A program made the translations under genes and the position numbers. A DNA stretch of 13,117 nt, taken from the NCBI GenBank assembly GCA_035352715.1, contig DAOPYE010000072.1, positions 1 through 13,117 on the forward strand, in the 5' to 3' direction. The notes beneath the pieces are model-generated. The model was given only the letters and a program-made list of their open reading frames with translations. It was not told the DNA's origin and ran no database searches. How positions within the stretch are numbered: position 1 is the first letter of the stretch; each line of letters begins with the position of its first letter. Shown here piece by piece: positions 1-6,683 of this stretch. Source of the stretch: DAOPYE01 sp035352715 (GTDB taxonomy: Bacteria > Acidobacteriota > Holophagae > Holophagales > Holophagaceae).

Positions 1-85
1 CTCCGCCGCCACCGCCGCCGCAGGCCACGAAAGCCGATAGCATCGCGCAGGCAAGCGCCGCCTTGGTCCAACTGGATACGTTCAT
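1..85 (-). CDS. N-terminus of a glycine-rich lipoprotein (partial, runs off the left edge)
   Basis: Only the first 28 codons are in the window. They read as a lipoprotein export signal: a short N-region ending in Lys8, a hydrophobic stretch (residues 9-21), then a lipobox-like Phe-Val-Ala-Cys with the acceptor at Cys22. Six glycines follow directly, a typical flexible tether. The start is well supported by GGAGG (complement of 91-95) five bases before the ATG at 83-85. The mature domain is outside the window, so no function can be given. Phe at the -3 position of the lipobox is less usual than Leu, and an ordinary signal peptide is possible. The Gly codons produce the GCC/GCG-like repetitive DNA at 2-19. 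Confidence 0.6.
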   Translation of the reverse strand, partial: MNVSSWTKAALACAMLSAFVACGGGGGG

Positions 86-173
86 GCACTCCTCCGAATG
101 CGCTGGGTTGTGTCAAAAAGATCGCTGGCGTCCATGGTATTCGGATCGGCTCCTGATCGGATGCCCGAATTTT

Positions 174-211
174 GGGGGGCTCGTGCCTGAAACCCCCCCT
201 GAAAACACGAG
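174..211. repeat. Two interlocking inverted repeats
   Basis: A run of six G (174-179) can pair with C at 193-198. CTCGTG immediately after the G-run (180-185) can pair with CACGAG at 206-211. Because the second arm starts inside the first loop, the two stems cross. In RNA they would be either mutually exclusive hairpins or, less likely given the near-zero first loop, an H-type pseudoknot. No U-run follows on either strand, so it is not a standard terminator. On the minus strand it would sit in the leader of the lipoprotein gene or the tail of the permease transcript. Confidence 0.4.
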
Positions 212-288
212 ATAGAGCCTTTGTGGACAGCGCAATGGGCTGTCATATCGGAGGGTTACGGTTTGTCGTGTTGTGAGTGGATGTCTTT

Positions 289-309
289 AATTTCCCACTG
301 GTGGAAATT
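289..309. repeat. Imperfect palindrome
   Basis: The left arm AATTTCCCAC (289-298) and right arm GTGGAAATT (301-309) are complementary over nine pairs with one extra C in the left arm and a two-base centre. The small centre and AT-rich outer arms look more like an operator for a dimeric DNA-binding protein than an RNA terminator. No partner regulator is encoded in the window. Confidence 0.35.
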
Positions 310-364
310 TCACGGGGCACCCCGAAAAATGCCACGTTGCGCCGCCTTGGGGATGGTGGGAGGT

Positions 365-1915
365 TCAGCTCTCCTCGGGGACTACCAGCTTGGCGGGCGG
401 CTCCTGGGTGGGCGTTTCATTCATCCGTGCCGCATGCATGACGCTGTGCCTGCGCCCGTAGGCGAAGTAGATGACGAAGCCCAGGCCCAGCCAGGCCAGC
501 AGCCGCCACCAGTTAGCGGCCGGCAGGCTGAACATCAGCAGCAGGCAGCTCAGCACGCCGAGGATGGGCACCACCGGCACCCAGGGGCAGCGGAAGGGGC
601 GCTCGGCCTCGGGGTGCTTCTTTCGCATGATGAGCACCGCGGAGCAGACGATGACGAACGCCAGCAGGGTGCCGATGTTGGTGAGGTGCAGCAGGGCGTC
701 GATGGGCAGCAGGCCCGAAAGGACGGCCACGAACAGTCCGATGAGCAGGGTCGATTTCCACGGTGTGCGGAACCGGGGATGCACCTCGCCGAAGGTCTTC
801 TGGGGCAGCAGGCCGTCCCGCGCCATGGCCAGGAATACGCGTGGCGCGCTGAGCATCATGACCAGCAGCACCGAGGTGATGCCCGCCACGCCTGCGGTGG
901 CGATGATGCCCTCGGCCCAGCCCAGGCCCTTCTGCTGGAAGGCGTTGGAGACCGGCGCGTTGATGTCCAGTTGATCGAAGCGGACCATGCCCGTCAGCAC
1001 GGCCACCACGCCGATGTAGAGCAGGGTGCAGAGCACCAGGGAGACGATGATGCCGATGGGCACGTCGCGCTGGGGGTTCTTGGCTTCTTCGGTGTGCGTC
1101 GAGACGCTGTCGAAGCCGATGTAGGCGAAGAAGATGATCGCCGCGCCCGCGAGCATGCCCACGGGATGTCCGCCCGCATTCACCTGGCCCGCGACGTGGT
1201 GTCCAAAGAATGAGAGCCCCGTCCAACCAAACGGTGCAAAGGGGTGCCAGTTGGTCTTGGCGACAAAGAAGGCGCCCACGCCGATGACGAGCAGCACCGC
1301 CGAAACTTTGACCGCCACCATGGCCGCGTTGAAATTGGCGCTCTCGTGAATGCCCTTCACCAGAATTGCAGCCATGACTGCGACGATGATGACCGCGGGC
1401 AGATTGATGGCCGAACCCGTGGTGACGATGTGGCCCGCTTCGTACCGCCAGGGGGATTCCGCCAACAGCTTGGGCACATGCAGCCCGAACTTGCCCAGCA
1501 CGCTCTGGAAGTAGGCCGACCAGCCCGTGGCCACCGCCGCGCTGGAGACACCGTATTCCAGCACCAGATCCCAGCCGATGATCCAGGCGAACAGCTCGCC
1601 CAGCGTGGCGTAGGCGTATGTGTAGGCGCTGCCCGCGACCGGCACCATGGACGCGAACTCCGCGTAGCAAAGGGCCGCAAAGATGCAGGTGATCCCCGCC
1701 ACCACGTAGGAGAGCATCAGGGCCGGGCCCGCGACGTTGTGCGCCGCGGCGCCGGTGGCGACAAAGATGCCCGCGCCGATGATGGCTCCCACGCCCAGGG
1801 CGGTGAGCTGCACGGGACCCAGCACGCGGTGCAGCCGATTCTCTCCGGCGGCTTCCTCCAGCAGCAGCGCCAGCGGCTTGCGCGCGAAGAACTGCGAACG
1901 TCTCGATCCCGCCAT
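365..1915 (-). CDS. APC-superfamily amino acid permease (CAT/YfnA-like)
   Basis: This is an inner-membrane secondary transporter for amino acids, probably by proton symport or exchange. The 516-residue protein shows about 12-14 hydrophobic helices, the usual length for the cationic amino acid transporter branch. Helix 1 carries the unwound substrate-binding motif GAIIGAGIF (residues 43-51), followed by YAEFASMVPVAGSAY (84-98), a region strongly conserved in this family, and FAYIGFDSVSTHTEEAKNP (263-281) in the helix-6 region. The tail after residue 487 is polar and probably cytoplasmic. The substrate cannot be deduced from sequence alone. ATG codons at 1921 and 1915 are both in frame; the latter is preferred on ribosome-binding-site spacing. 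The gene lies 95 bp downstream of the FAH-family gene on the same strand, so cotranscription is possible but not shown. No intrinsic terminator is evident after the stop. Confidence 0.9.
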   Translation of the reverse strand: MAGSRRSQFFARKPLALLLEEAAGENRLHRVLGPVQLTALGVGAIIGAGIFVATGAAAHNVAGPALMLSYVVAGITCIFAALCYAEFASMVPVAGSAYTYAYATLGELFAWIIGWDLVLEYGVSSAAVATGWSAYFQSVLGKFGLHVPKLLAESPWRYEAGHIVTTGSAINLPAVIIVAVMAAILVKGIHESANFNAAMVAVKVSAVLLVIGVGAFFVAKTNWHPFAPFGWTGLSFFGHHVAGQVNAGGHPVGMLAGAAIIFFAYIGFDSVSTHTEEAKNPQRDVPIGIIVSLVLCTLLYIGVVAVLTGMVRFDQLDINAPVSNAFQQKGLGWAEGIIATAGVAGITSVLLVMMLSAPRVFLAMARDGLLPQKTFGEVHPRFRTPWKSTLLIGLFVAVLSGLLPIDALLHLTNIGTLLAFVIVCSAVLIMRKKHPEAERPFRCPWVPVVPILGVLSCLLLMFSLPAANWWRLLAWLGLGFVIYFAYGRRHSVMHAARMNETPTQEPPAKLVVPEES

Positions 1916-1924
1916 CGTCATCCA

Positions 1925-1929
1925 CCTCC
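1925..1929 (-). promoter_or_regulatory. Ribosome binding site that decides the permease start
   Basis: GGAGG on the minus strand lies nine bases before the ATG at 1913-1915 but only three bases before the ATG at 1919-1921. The nine-base spacing is workable and the three-base spacing is too tight, so the protein most likely begins Met-Ala-Gly-Ser rather than two residues earlier. Confidence 0.55.
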
Positions 1930-2010
1930 AACCAAAATCAGGGTAGTGGACACCGGATGACTTTTGCAGCCAAACGCACGTGATCTGCTGGAGAACGCTG
2001 GTGAAGTGGC

Positions 2011-2910
2011 TCAACCCACCTGGTTGCGCAGCACACCCACGCCTTCCACTTCGCATTCCACCACGTCGCCGGGGCTCAGGAATTCGGGTGGGGTCCGGGC
2101 AAAGCCGACGCCGCTGGGGGTGCCGGTGGCGATGAGATCCCCGCTCAGCAGCGTCATGCCTTTCGATAGCCATTCAATTGTGGCGGGAATATCGAAGATG
2201 AGATCGCGGGTGCGGCCTGTCTGCTTGATGACGCCGTTGACGCGGCACATGAGACCGAGATCGTGCGGATTGGAGATCTCGTCCGCGGTGACGATCCAGG
2301 GGCCGACGGGGCAGGTGCCATCCAGGCTCTTGCCCTTGAAGAACTGCCCGCCGTGGCCGATCTGGATATCCCGCGCCGAGACATCGTTGATGATCGTGTA
2401 GCCGAAGATGTGGGCCATGGCTTCACCGCGCTGGATATCCCGGCCAGGCTTTCCGATGACGAGGCCCAGCTCGACTTCCCAGTCCAGTTGCGAAGTGAGA
2501 TCGGCGTGGGCGGGGATCGCAGCATCGGACCCGATGACGCTGGTGGTGGCCTTGGTGAAGAAGATGGGCCGTTCCGGCAGCTTGGGCTCTTTGGGGGCCA
2601 GCTTGTTCCCGTCGCGGTTCCGCGCATGCGAGGCCTCGCGCGAGTGCTCCGCGTAGTTCCAGCCCAGGCAGAAGACGTTGCGCCGCGGCTCGGGAATGGG
2701 CGCCAGCAGCTTCGCGCCGGAGAGCGGGTGGCGGATGGCACCGACGAGGGCGCGTCGCGCGGCCTCCAGGCCCGCTTCGCCCTGGGCGATCAGCTCCAGC
2801 ATGGTCAGCCCGGGAATGGGCGCGAACTGTGCGCCCGCCTCATCCAGCACGCCATCATCCAATACGCCGATCTGCGGTCCATCGGGCGTCAGGTGCGTGA
2901 TCAGTCTCAT
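2011..2910 (-). CDS. Fumarylacetoacetate hydrolase (FAH)-family protein
   Basis: This is a 299-residue cytoplasmic enzyme of the FAH fold, whose members hydrolyse, decarboxylate or isomerise 2-oxo/diketo acids using a Mg or Mn ion. A divergent N-terminal part (1-75) precedes the FAH domain. Visible landmarks are the GWNYAEH segment (83-89), PIFFTK (115-120), the metal-ligand ExE at Glu145/Glu147, Asp176 in NDVSARD, the FFKGKSLDGTCPVGPW segment (190-205) and TGTPSGVGF (262-270). The same pattern is shared by acylpyruvases, 2-hydroxyhepta-2,4-diene-1,7-dioate isomerases and proteins annotated as ureidoglycolate lyase, so the substrate is open. The start at 2910 has GGAG (complement of 2916-2919) five bases upstream. 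It is divergent from the zinc-ribbon gene (52 bp between starts) and upstream of the amino acid permease, which loosely suggests amino acid or aromatic catabolism; that link is inference. Confidence 0.9.
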   Translation of the reverse strand: MRLITHLTPDGPQIGVLDDGVLDEAGAQFAPIPGLTMLELIAQGEAGLEAARRALVGAIRHPLSGAKLLAPIPEPRRNVFCLGWNYAEHSREASHARNRDGNKLAPKEPKLPERPIFFTKATTSVIGSDAAIPAHADLTSQLDWEVELGLVIGKPGRDIQRGEAMAHIFGYTIINDVSARDIQIGHGGQFFKGKSLDGTCPVGPWIVTADEISNPHDLGLMCRVNGVIKQTGRTRDLIFDIPATIEWLSKGMTLLSGDLIATGTPSGVGFARTPPEFLSPGDVVECEVEGVGVLRNQVG

Positions 2911-2962
2911 GGCGGCTCCGGTCGGATTCAGGTTTTTGGGCGATTCCTTCGATCCAGTATTC

Positions 2963-3766
2963 ATGATCTGCCCGCGATGCCACCAGGAACAGTCCGATGG
3001 GCCTTTGGAGTGCGCCCACTGTGGCGTGGTCTTCGCGCGGTACCGCCCACGCCCGACGTCTGCGAGACAAACGCGGATGGCTGAGACATCGGACGTGTTG
3101 CCTGTGGAGTCCGCATGGCGCGGAAAGGCCCGCGAGGCGTTGGCTTGGTTGCGCGAGCGCATGTTCGAGATCGAGCCCGGGGCCTCGCGCTTCGCCGTGG
3201 TCGGTCGCGCCATCTTCCTGCTGCTGCTTGCGCTCTGGGGGCTGCACCTGATGCGGCTGCCCATCGATGGCCGGGATGGCGGCGAAGGGCTGGGCGGATC
3301 CTTCATGCACCTCATCAACCTGCCTTTCCACGAGGCGGGCCATGTGGTCTTTTCGCTGTTTGGATCCTTCCTGCATGTGCTCGGGGGCACCCTGGGGCAG
3401 CTGCTGGTGCCGCTGGTGATCCTGGGCGCTTTCCTGCAACGACGGGATCCGTTCGGCGCAGGGGTGGGCCTGTGGTGGCTGGGTGAAAGTTTGATCGACT
3501 GTGCGCCCTACATCTTCGACGCGCGGGCGGGCCAGCTGATGCTGCTGGGCGGCGTCACGGGCCAGGAGATGCCCGGCTATCACGACTGGGAGGTGATCCT
3601 CGGCGGCCTCGGCTGGTTGTCATACGATCACGCCATCGCGCGCGGGGCTTGGCTTCTGGGCCTGCTTTGTATGGTGGCGGCCATGGCCTGGGGCGGTTAC
3701 GTCCTCTGGCGCCAATGGCGATGGCTTGCGGAAGATGCGAATGGCCGCGCAGAGCGGGGAGATTGA
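2963..3766 (+). CDS. Membrane protein with N-terminal zinc ribbon and HEAGH (M50-like) motif
   Basis: The 267-residue product begins with a zinc ribbon: Cys3, Cys6, Cys17 and Cys20, ending in CGVVFARY. A linker of about 55 residues follows, then a hydrophobic helix (about 78-95) and a membrane-associated segment carrying HEAGH (His123, Glu124, His127), the HExxH zinc-binding and catalytic pattern of metallopeptidases. Its placement in a hydrophobic segment resembles site-2-protease (M50) enzymes. Further hydrophobic stretches lie at about 145-160, 165-180 and 228-248, with charged conserved-looking positions Asp179, Asp186, His207, Asp208 and Asp222. No canonical M50 LDG-type second motif is obvious, so the third zinc ligand is uncertain. 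Proteolysis is inferred only from the motif; a catalytically different role is possible. The ATG at 2963 puts the Cys pair at the very N-terminus as expected, but no Shine-Dalgarno precedes it. It is first in a plus-strand run with the two genes downstream (70 bp to the next start). Confidence 0.75.
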   Translation: MICPRCHQEQSDGPLECAHCGVVFARYRPRPTSARQTRMAETSDVLPVESAWRGKAREALAWLRERMFEIEPGASRFAVVGRAIFLLLLALWGLHLMRLPIDGRDGGEGLGGSFMHLINLPFHEAGHVVFSLFGSFLHVLGGTLGQLLVPLVILGAFLQRRDPFGAGVGLWWLGESLIDCAPYIFDARAGQLMLLGGVTGQEMPGYHDWEVILGGLGWLSYDHAIARGAWLLGLLCMVAAMAWGGYVLWRQWRWLAEDANGRAERGD

Positions 3767-3823
3767 ACGCCGCGAAATCGAGATCCACCCGACACGAATG
3801 CCCCCGGACACGCCTATCCTGAT

Positions 3824-3831
3824 GGAGGAGG
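3824..3831 (+). promoter_or_regulatory. Ribosome binding site that decides the Rossmann-protein start
   Basis: GGAGGAGG ends five bases before the ATG at 3837-3839. This selects Met-Val-Gln-Val-Val-Val as the N-terminus, which places the first beta strand and dinucleotide-binding glycines where the Rossmann fold expects them. In-frame ATGs further upstream, including one at 3822 that lies partly on the site, are less likely. Confidence 0.6.
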
Positions 3832-3836
3832 TTGTG

Positions 3837-4541
3837 ATGGTGCAGGTGGTGGTTGCCGGGGCGACGGGTCTGATCGGGAGAGAGCTGATCCGCCAGCTGG
3901 AGGAACGGGCAGATGTGGGCTTCACGGCCTTGGTCCGCAAGGCCGGGCGTCTGCGTTCCATCTCGGGCCGCGTGCAGGAGGTCGTCTTTGACTTCGATGA
4001 TCCAGCCGCCTACGAGCGCCTGGGGTCCGAGATCCCCTGCGATGTCTTCCTGTGCGCCCTGGGCAGCACGATCAAGGCGGCGGGGAGCCCCAAGGCCTTC
4101 CGCAAAGTGGATCTGGAGTATCCCAAGGCCTTCTTCGATCGTTTTGCTCAGTTGGAAGCCAAGCCGCTGGTGGGCGTGGTCTCTTCCATTGGCGCGGACC
4201 GCCCCAGGGGGCTGTATCTCACGACCAAGGCGGAGATGGAGGGCGCGCTGAAGGCGAGCGGTTTGAACCATGTGATCGTTCGTCCGTCGCTGTTGATGGG
4301 CGCGCGCCGAGAATTCCGCCTGGGCGAGCGCATCGCCCAGATGCTGTTCAAGCCCGCGCTTTTCTTCGCCAAGCTGCTGGCGCCGCAATCCCAATTCCTG
4401 TGGCGATACCTTCCCATCGAAGCCAGTGCGGTCGCCCACGCGCTGCTGCTCACGACCCTGGATGAGCCCCAGCCCGCCTCTGCCCGGATCATCGAGGGTC
4501 TGCGCCTGCATCATCCGATCTTCGTGATCGGGGGCGAGTGA
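3837..4541 (+). CDS. NAD(P)-binding Rossmann protein, atypical SDR (NmrA/HTATIP2-like)
   Basis: This 234-residue soluble protein is an atypical short-chain dehydrogenase/reductase of the group that includes NmrA, TIP30/HTATIP2 and Fmp52-like proteins. The N-terminus is a beta strand followed by GATGLIG (residues 8-14), the dinucleotide-binding loop. A second-strand Arg (Arg34 in LVRK) suggests preference for NADP. VVSSIGAD (114-121) and YLTTKAEME (127-135), with Tyr127 and Lys131, match the SDR serine-tyrosine-lysine arrangement, and VRPSLLMG (148-155) is the usual family segment after it. The substrate is unknown; members range from oxidoreductases to redox sensors without catalysis. Its stop codon overlaps the start of the DUF2164 gene by one base (TGATG), which suggests translational coupling. 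Confidence 0.85.
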   Translation: MVQVVVAGATGLIGRELIRQLEERADVGFTALVRKAGRLRSISGRVQEVVFDFDDPAAYERLGSEIPCDVFLCALGSTIKAAGSPKAFRKVDLEYPKAFFDRFAQLEAKPLVGVVSSIGADRPRGLYLTTKAEMEGALKASGLNHVIVRPSLLMGARREFRLGERIAQMLFKPALFFAKLLAPQSQFLWRYLPIEASAVAHALLLTTLDEPQPASARIIEGLRLHHPIFVIGGE

Positions 4542-4825
4542 TGGATATCAAGCTGGCCAAAGACGTCGAGCAGAAGCTCACCGGCTCCATCCAGCGCTAC
4601 CTGCGCGAGAACTTCGACGAGGAGATCGGCGAGCTGAAGGCGTCCATGTTCCTGCGCTTCTGTCTGGAGGAGATCGCGCCCAGCGTTTACAACCAGGCCA
4701 TTTCCGATGCGCGGGCCTTCATGCAGGAGCGCGTGGCGGATCTGGAGAACGTCTGCTTTGCGCAGGAGTTCGCCCACTGGCAGGGCGGGAAGGGCGCGAG
4801 CCGCAAGCCCGAGCGGAGACGGTAA
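4541..4825 (+). CDS. DUF2164 family protein
   Basis: A 94-residue acidic/amphipathic protein that I recognise as DUF2164. The family-like core is IQRYLRENFDEEIGELKA (residues 17-34), then FLRFCLEEIAPSVYNQAISDA (37-57), followed by a basic C-terminal tail. No function is established for the family. The protein has no membrane segment and looks all-helical. The start overlaps the upstream stop by one base, and the GTG at 4538 could also serve, adding one residue. There is no clean Shine-Dalgarno, so translation probably depends on the preceding gene. The gene converges on the GNAT gene with 13 bases between them and no room for a terminator. Confidence 0.8.
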   Translation: MDIKLAKDVEQKLTGSIQRYLRENFDEEIGELKASMFLRFCLEEIAPSVYNQAISDARAFMQERVADLENVCFAQEFAHWQGGKGASRKPERRR

Positions 4826-4838
4826 ATCGGGCTCAGCG

Positions 4839-5327
4839 TCAAAGCCGCTTGGTCATTTTCACGAGATGAATGGGCTGCAGCATGCGTTCCTGTGAGTGGA
4901 AGGGGACTTTTCCCGAGGGCTGAAAGCCAAGTCGCTCGTAGAAAGGGAATAGTTCCTCCCGGCGGTTCACCACCGTGATGTCCATGAATCTGCAGCCAGC
5001 TTCCAGGCATCGTTTCTCGACTGCCTGGACCAAACGTCGGGCGAGTCCTTGCCCTTGATGCACGGGGTCCACGGCGAGGGGGCCTAAATAGCCATGGTCT
5101 TGCTCCATGGATAGGAAAACGACGGCACACAGGCCTCTTGGGGCTTCGAGGCGGTCGATGACGAGCGCAGAACCCTGGGTCAGGCGTTCCACGGCTTCAT
5201 GGAAACACAGGCGTGGGCCAGAAATGATGGTGCGCTCCACTTCATATGCGGCATTGACGACGCGTACCATTTCCGCGATGTCATCTGCCGTGGCTTGCCG
5301 AGGGAGATGCGTGCGAGCCGTGGTCAT
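4839..5327 (-). CDS. GNAT-family N-acetyltransferase
   Basis: The 162-residue protein has the GCN5-related acetyltransferase layout and would transfer an acetyl group from acetyl-CoA to an amine of unknown identity. Motif A is clear: LGPLAVDPVHQGQGLARRL (residues 81-99), with QGQGLA forming the pyrophosphate-binding loop. The C-terminal FYERLGF (129-135) is the usual motif-B segment. Substrate-binding parts are not diagnostic. The ATG at 5325-5327 lies only four bases after the truA stop and has no recognisable Shine-Dalgarno, so it is probably translated by ribosomes finishing truA. It is the last gene of the minus-strand operon and faces the DUF2164 gene. Upstream in-frame starts would lie inside truA and add a segment unlike the family. 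Confidence 0.88.
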   Translation of the reverse strand: MTTARTHLPRQATADDIAEMVRVVNAAYEVERTIISGPRLCFHEAVERLTQGSALVIDRLEAPRGLCAVVFLSMEQDHGYLGPLAVDPVHQGQGLARRLVQAVEKRCLEAGCRFMDITVVNRREELFPFYERLGFQPSGKVPFHSQERMLQPIHLVKMTKRL

Positions 5328-5331
5328 GGAG

Positions 5332-6228
5332 CTAGTCGACGCGAACCGCGCTCTTGAGAGGCGGCAGATGTTCCGCATCCCCTGGATAGCGTACGGATTC
5401 CAGGAACAGACCCGCGCTGGGTGCGGCCTTGGCGCCCCAGAAGAGATTGGCGGCTTCGGTGGGGTGTTCAAGATCCCGTGCGATGCGCTCCACGCGTTCG
5501 CGGCCCTGGGCGCACAGTACGGCGGCGCCCACCATCCGGCGCACCTGGCGGCGCAGGAAATGGTCGGCTGTGACGCGCAACAGAATCAGGGAGCCATCCT
5601 GTTCTAGCTCGCATGCGCGGATGCCGACGCGGGAATCTTCGCCAGGCTCCAGATCGGCGAAGGCCGTGAAGTCGCGGCCAGACTGGAAGGCGCTCCAGGC
5701 TTCCGCCAGGATTCGGGGATCCAGCGTCCCCTTGATCCACCAGAGATAGGGCTTCGCCAAGGCGCTGCGGCGGAGGCTGAGGTGGTAGAGGTAGCTGCGC
5801 TCCAGGGCGTCGTGGCGCGCATGGAAGGCCGGGCTGCAGGGCTTGATCTCCCGGATGGCGATATCCGAAGGCAGGCCCTCGTCAAAGATGCGCTGCAGGT
5901 CCCAGGGCTTGAGTGCTGAGGACGCCAGATGCAGATGGGCCACTTGTCCCAGCGCGTGGACGCCGCCGTCCGTGCGGCCCGAGCCGCCGAGGGTCCGAAC
6001 GGATAGGCCCGCCTCGCGCAGCACGCGTTCCAGCGTGCCAGCCACGGTGCGCACGCCCTGGTTGGTCTGCTTCTCGCCCTGCTTCTGCCAGCCCTGGTAG
6101 CGGCTGCCATCGTATTCCAGCACCAGACGGTAGGCCGAGAGGATTCCCTTGGGATTGCCCTTGGGACCGCCTTTCGGGCCTCGGGGCGCTGGATTTGGGT
6201 GGGGGGGAATTCGATTGGGGCGGCTCAT
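5332..6228 (-). CDS. truA: tRNA pseudouridine synthase A
   Basis: TruA converts uridines at positions 38-40 of the tRNA anticodon stem-loop to pseudouridine. The catalytic segment GRTDGGVHALGQVAH (residues 84-98) holds the essential Asp87, and YRLVLEYDGSRYQGWQKQ (33-50) is the conserved first strand. DHFLRRQVRRMVG in the second half is the other hallmark. The protein is 298 residues, longer than the usual roughly 250-270, because of a Pro/Gly/Lys-rich N-terminal extension of about 30 residues with GPKG, GPKG and NPKG units. No internal start codon would remove it, and AAGGA lies three bases before the ATG, so the extension appears genuine. The ATG overlaps the stop of the upstream response-regulator gene by four bases (ATGA), and the acetyltransferase gene follows four bases after the stop. 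Confidence 0.95.
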   Translation of the reverse strand: MSRPNRIPPHPNPAPRGPKGGPKGNPKGILSAYRLVLEYDGSRYQGWQKQGEKQTNQGVRTVAGTLERVLREAGLSVRTLGGSGRTDGGVHALGQVAHLHLASSALKPWDLQRIFDEGLPSDIAIREIKPCSPAFHARHDALERSYLYHLSLRRSALAKPYLWWIKGTLDPRILAEAWSAFQSGRDFTAFADLEPGEDSRVGIRACELEQDGSLILLRVTADHFLRRQVRRMVGAAVLCAQGRERVERIARDLEHPTEAANLFWGAKAAPSAGLFLESVRYPGDAEHLPPLKSAVRVD

Positions 6229-6629
6229 GCTTCCTTCGGAAGCACCTTGCGGACTTCGGCCAGGAAGAGATCGGGATCGTGGATGGGCTTGGAGATGTAG
6301 TGCTCTGCGCCCGTTTCGGCCATGAAGCGCTCGCGGTCGCCGAACATGGCGTGGGCCGTGGCGAGGATGACGGGCACGGCGGCCGTTTCCGGTTTCGACT
6401 TCAGCAGCTTGGTGATGAAGACGCCATCCACCTTGTTGCCCTCGAACGACGAGCGGGTGAGGCTGATATCCATGATGATGGCGGAAAGATCGCCGTTGGA
6501 AGCCAGTGACAGGATCTCGTCCACATCCTCGGAGACGAGCACGTCATAACCACCTTTGCGGGTGAGCACCACCTTCATGAACTTCACGTTGATGGCGTCA
6601 TCCTCGACGATGAGGATCTTCAGCGGCAT
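6225..6629 (-). CDS. Single-domain response regulator (receiver only)
   Basis: A 134-residue CheY/DivK-type receiver with no output domain. All key residues are present: the acidic pair Asp10 and Asp11, the phosphoacceptor Asp54 (in IIMDISL), switch residue Thr91 (LATAHA) and Lys114 (ISKP). It would be phosphorylated by a histidine kinase and act through protein contacts, for example in a phosphorelay or on motility or development proteins. No kinase is encoded in this window. GAGG (complement of 6635-6638) lies five bases before the ATG. The upstream PHP gene ends 54 bases earlier. The stop overlaps truA's start by four bases, so the two are very likely translated together. Confidence 0.93.
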   Translation of the reverse strand: MPLKILIVEDDAINVKFMKVVLTRKGGYDVLVSEDVDEILSLASNGDLSAIIMDISLTRSSFEGNKVDGVFITKLLKSKPETAAVPVILATAHAMFGDRERFMAETGAEHYISKPIHDPDLFLAEVRKVLPKEA

Positions 6630-6683
6630 GGGAACCTCGATTTCGTCCAGGATACACCGGCGACCCCCAAAGGTGGGATCCGC

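Larger units (their letters stand above)
86..364. other. Intergenic region with inverted repeats
   Basis: This 279-bp stretch lies between the end of the permease gene and the start of the lipoprotein gene, both on the minus strand, so it should hold the permease 3' end and the lipoprotein promoter/leader. I see no credible coding region. It contains the repeat of GATCGG at 144-149 and 155-160 (11 bp apart, one helical turn), the interlocking inverted repeats at 174-211, and an imperfect palindrome at 289-309. I see no classical terminator (GC-rich stem plus U-run) and no convincing -35/-10 pair on the minus strand. Confidence 0.6.

Noticed and set aside
2..19. Short GCC/ACC triplet repeat as a possible microsatellite
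   Set aside because: It is explained by consecutive glycine codons following the lipobox cysteine on the minus strand.
111..116. Perfect TTGACA on the minus strand as a -35 box for the lipoprotein gene
   Set aside because: The position where a -10 box should lie overlaps the ribosome binding site and shows no TATAAT-like sequence.
327..345. CGGGG-CA-CCCCG followed by A-run as a terminator
   Set aside because: The two-base centre prevents a stable hairpin with the full arms, and the A-run is on the wrong side for the minus-strand permease transcript.
221..1213. Long plus-strand open frame opposite the permease gene
   Set aside because: It is rich in His, Gln, Gly, Ala and Asp with no domain, as expected for the reverse complement of a GC-rich membrane-protein gene. 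The permease on the other strand has clear family motifs.
513..1931. Long minus-strand frame overlapping the permease in another frame
   Set aside because: It is dominated by Arg, Gly and His and has no recognisable motif; it is a frame shadow of the permease.
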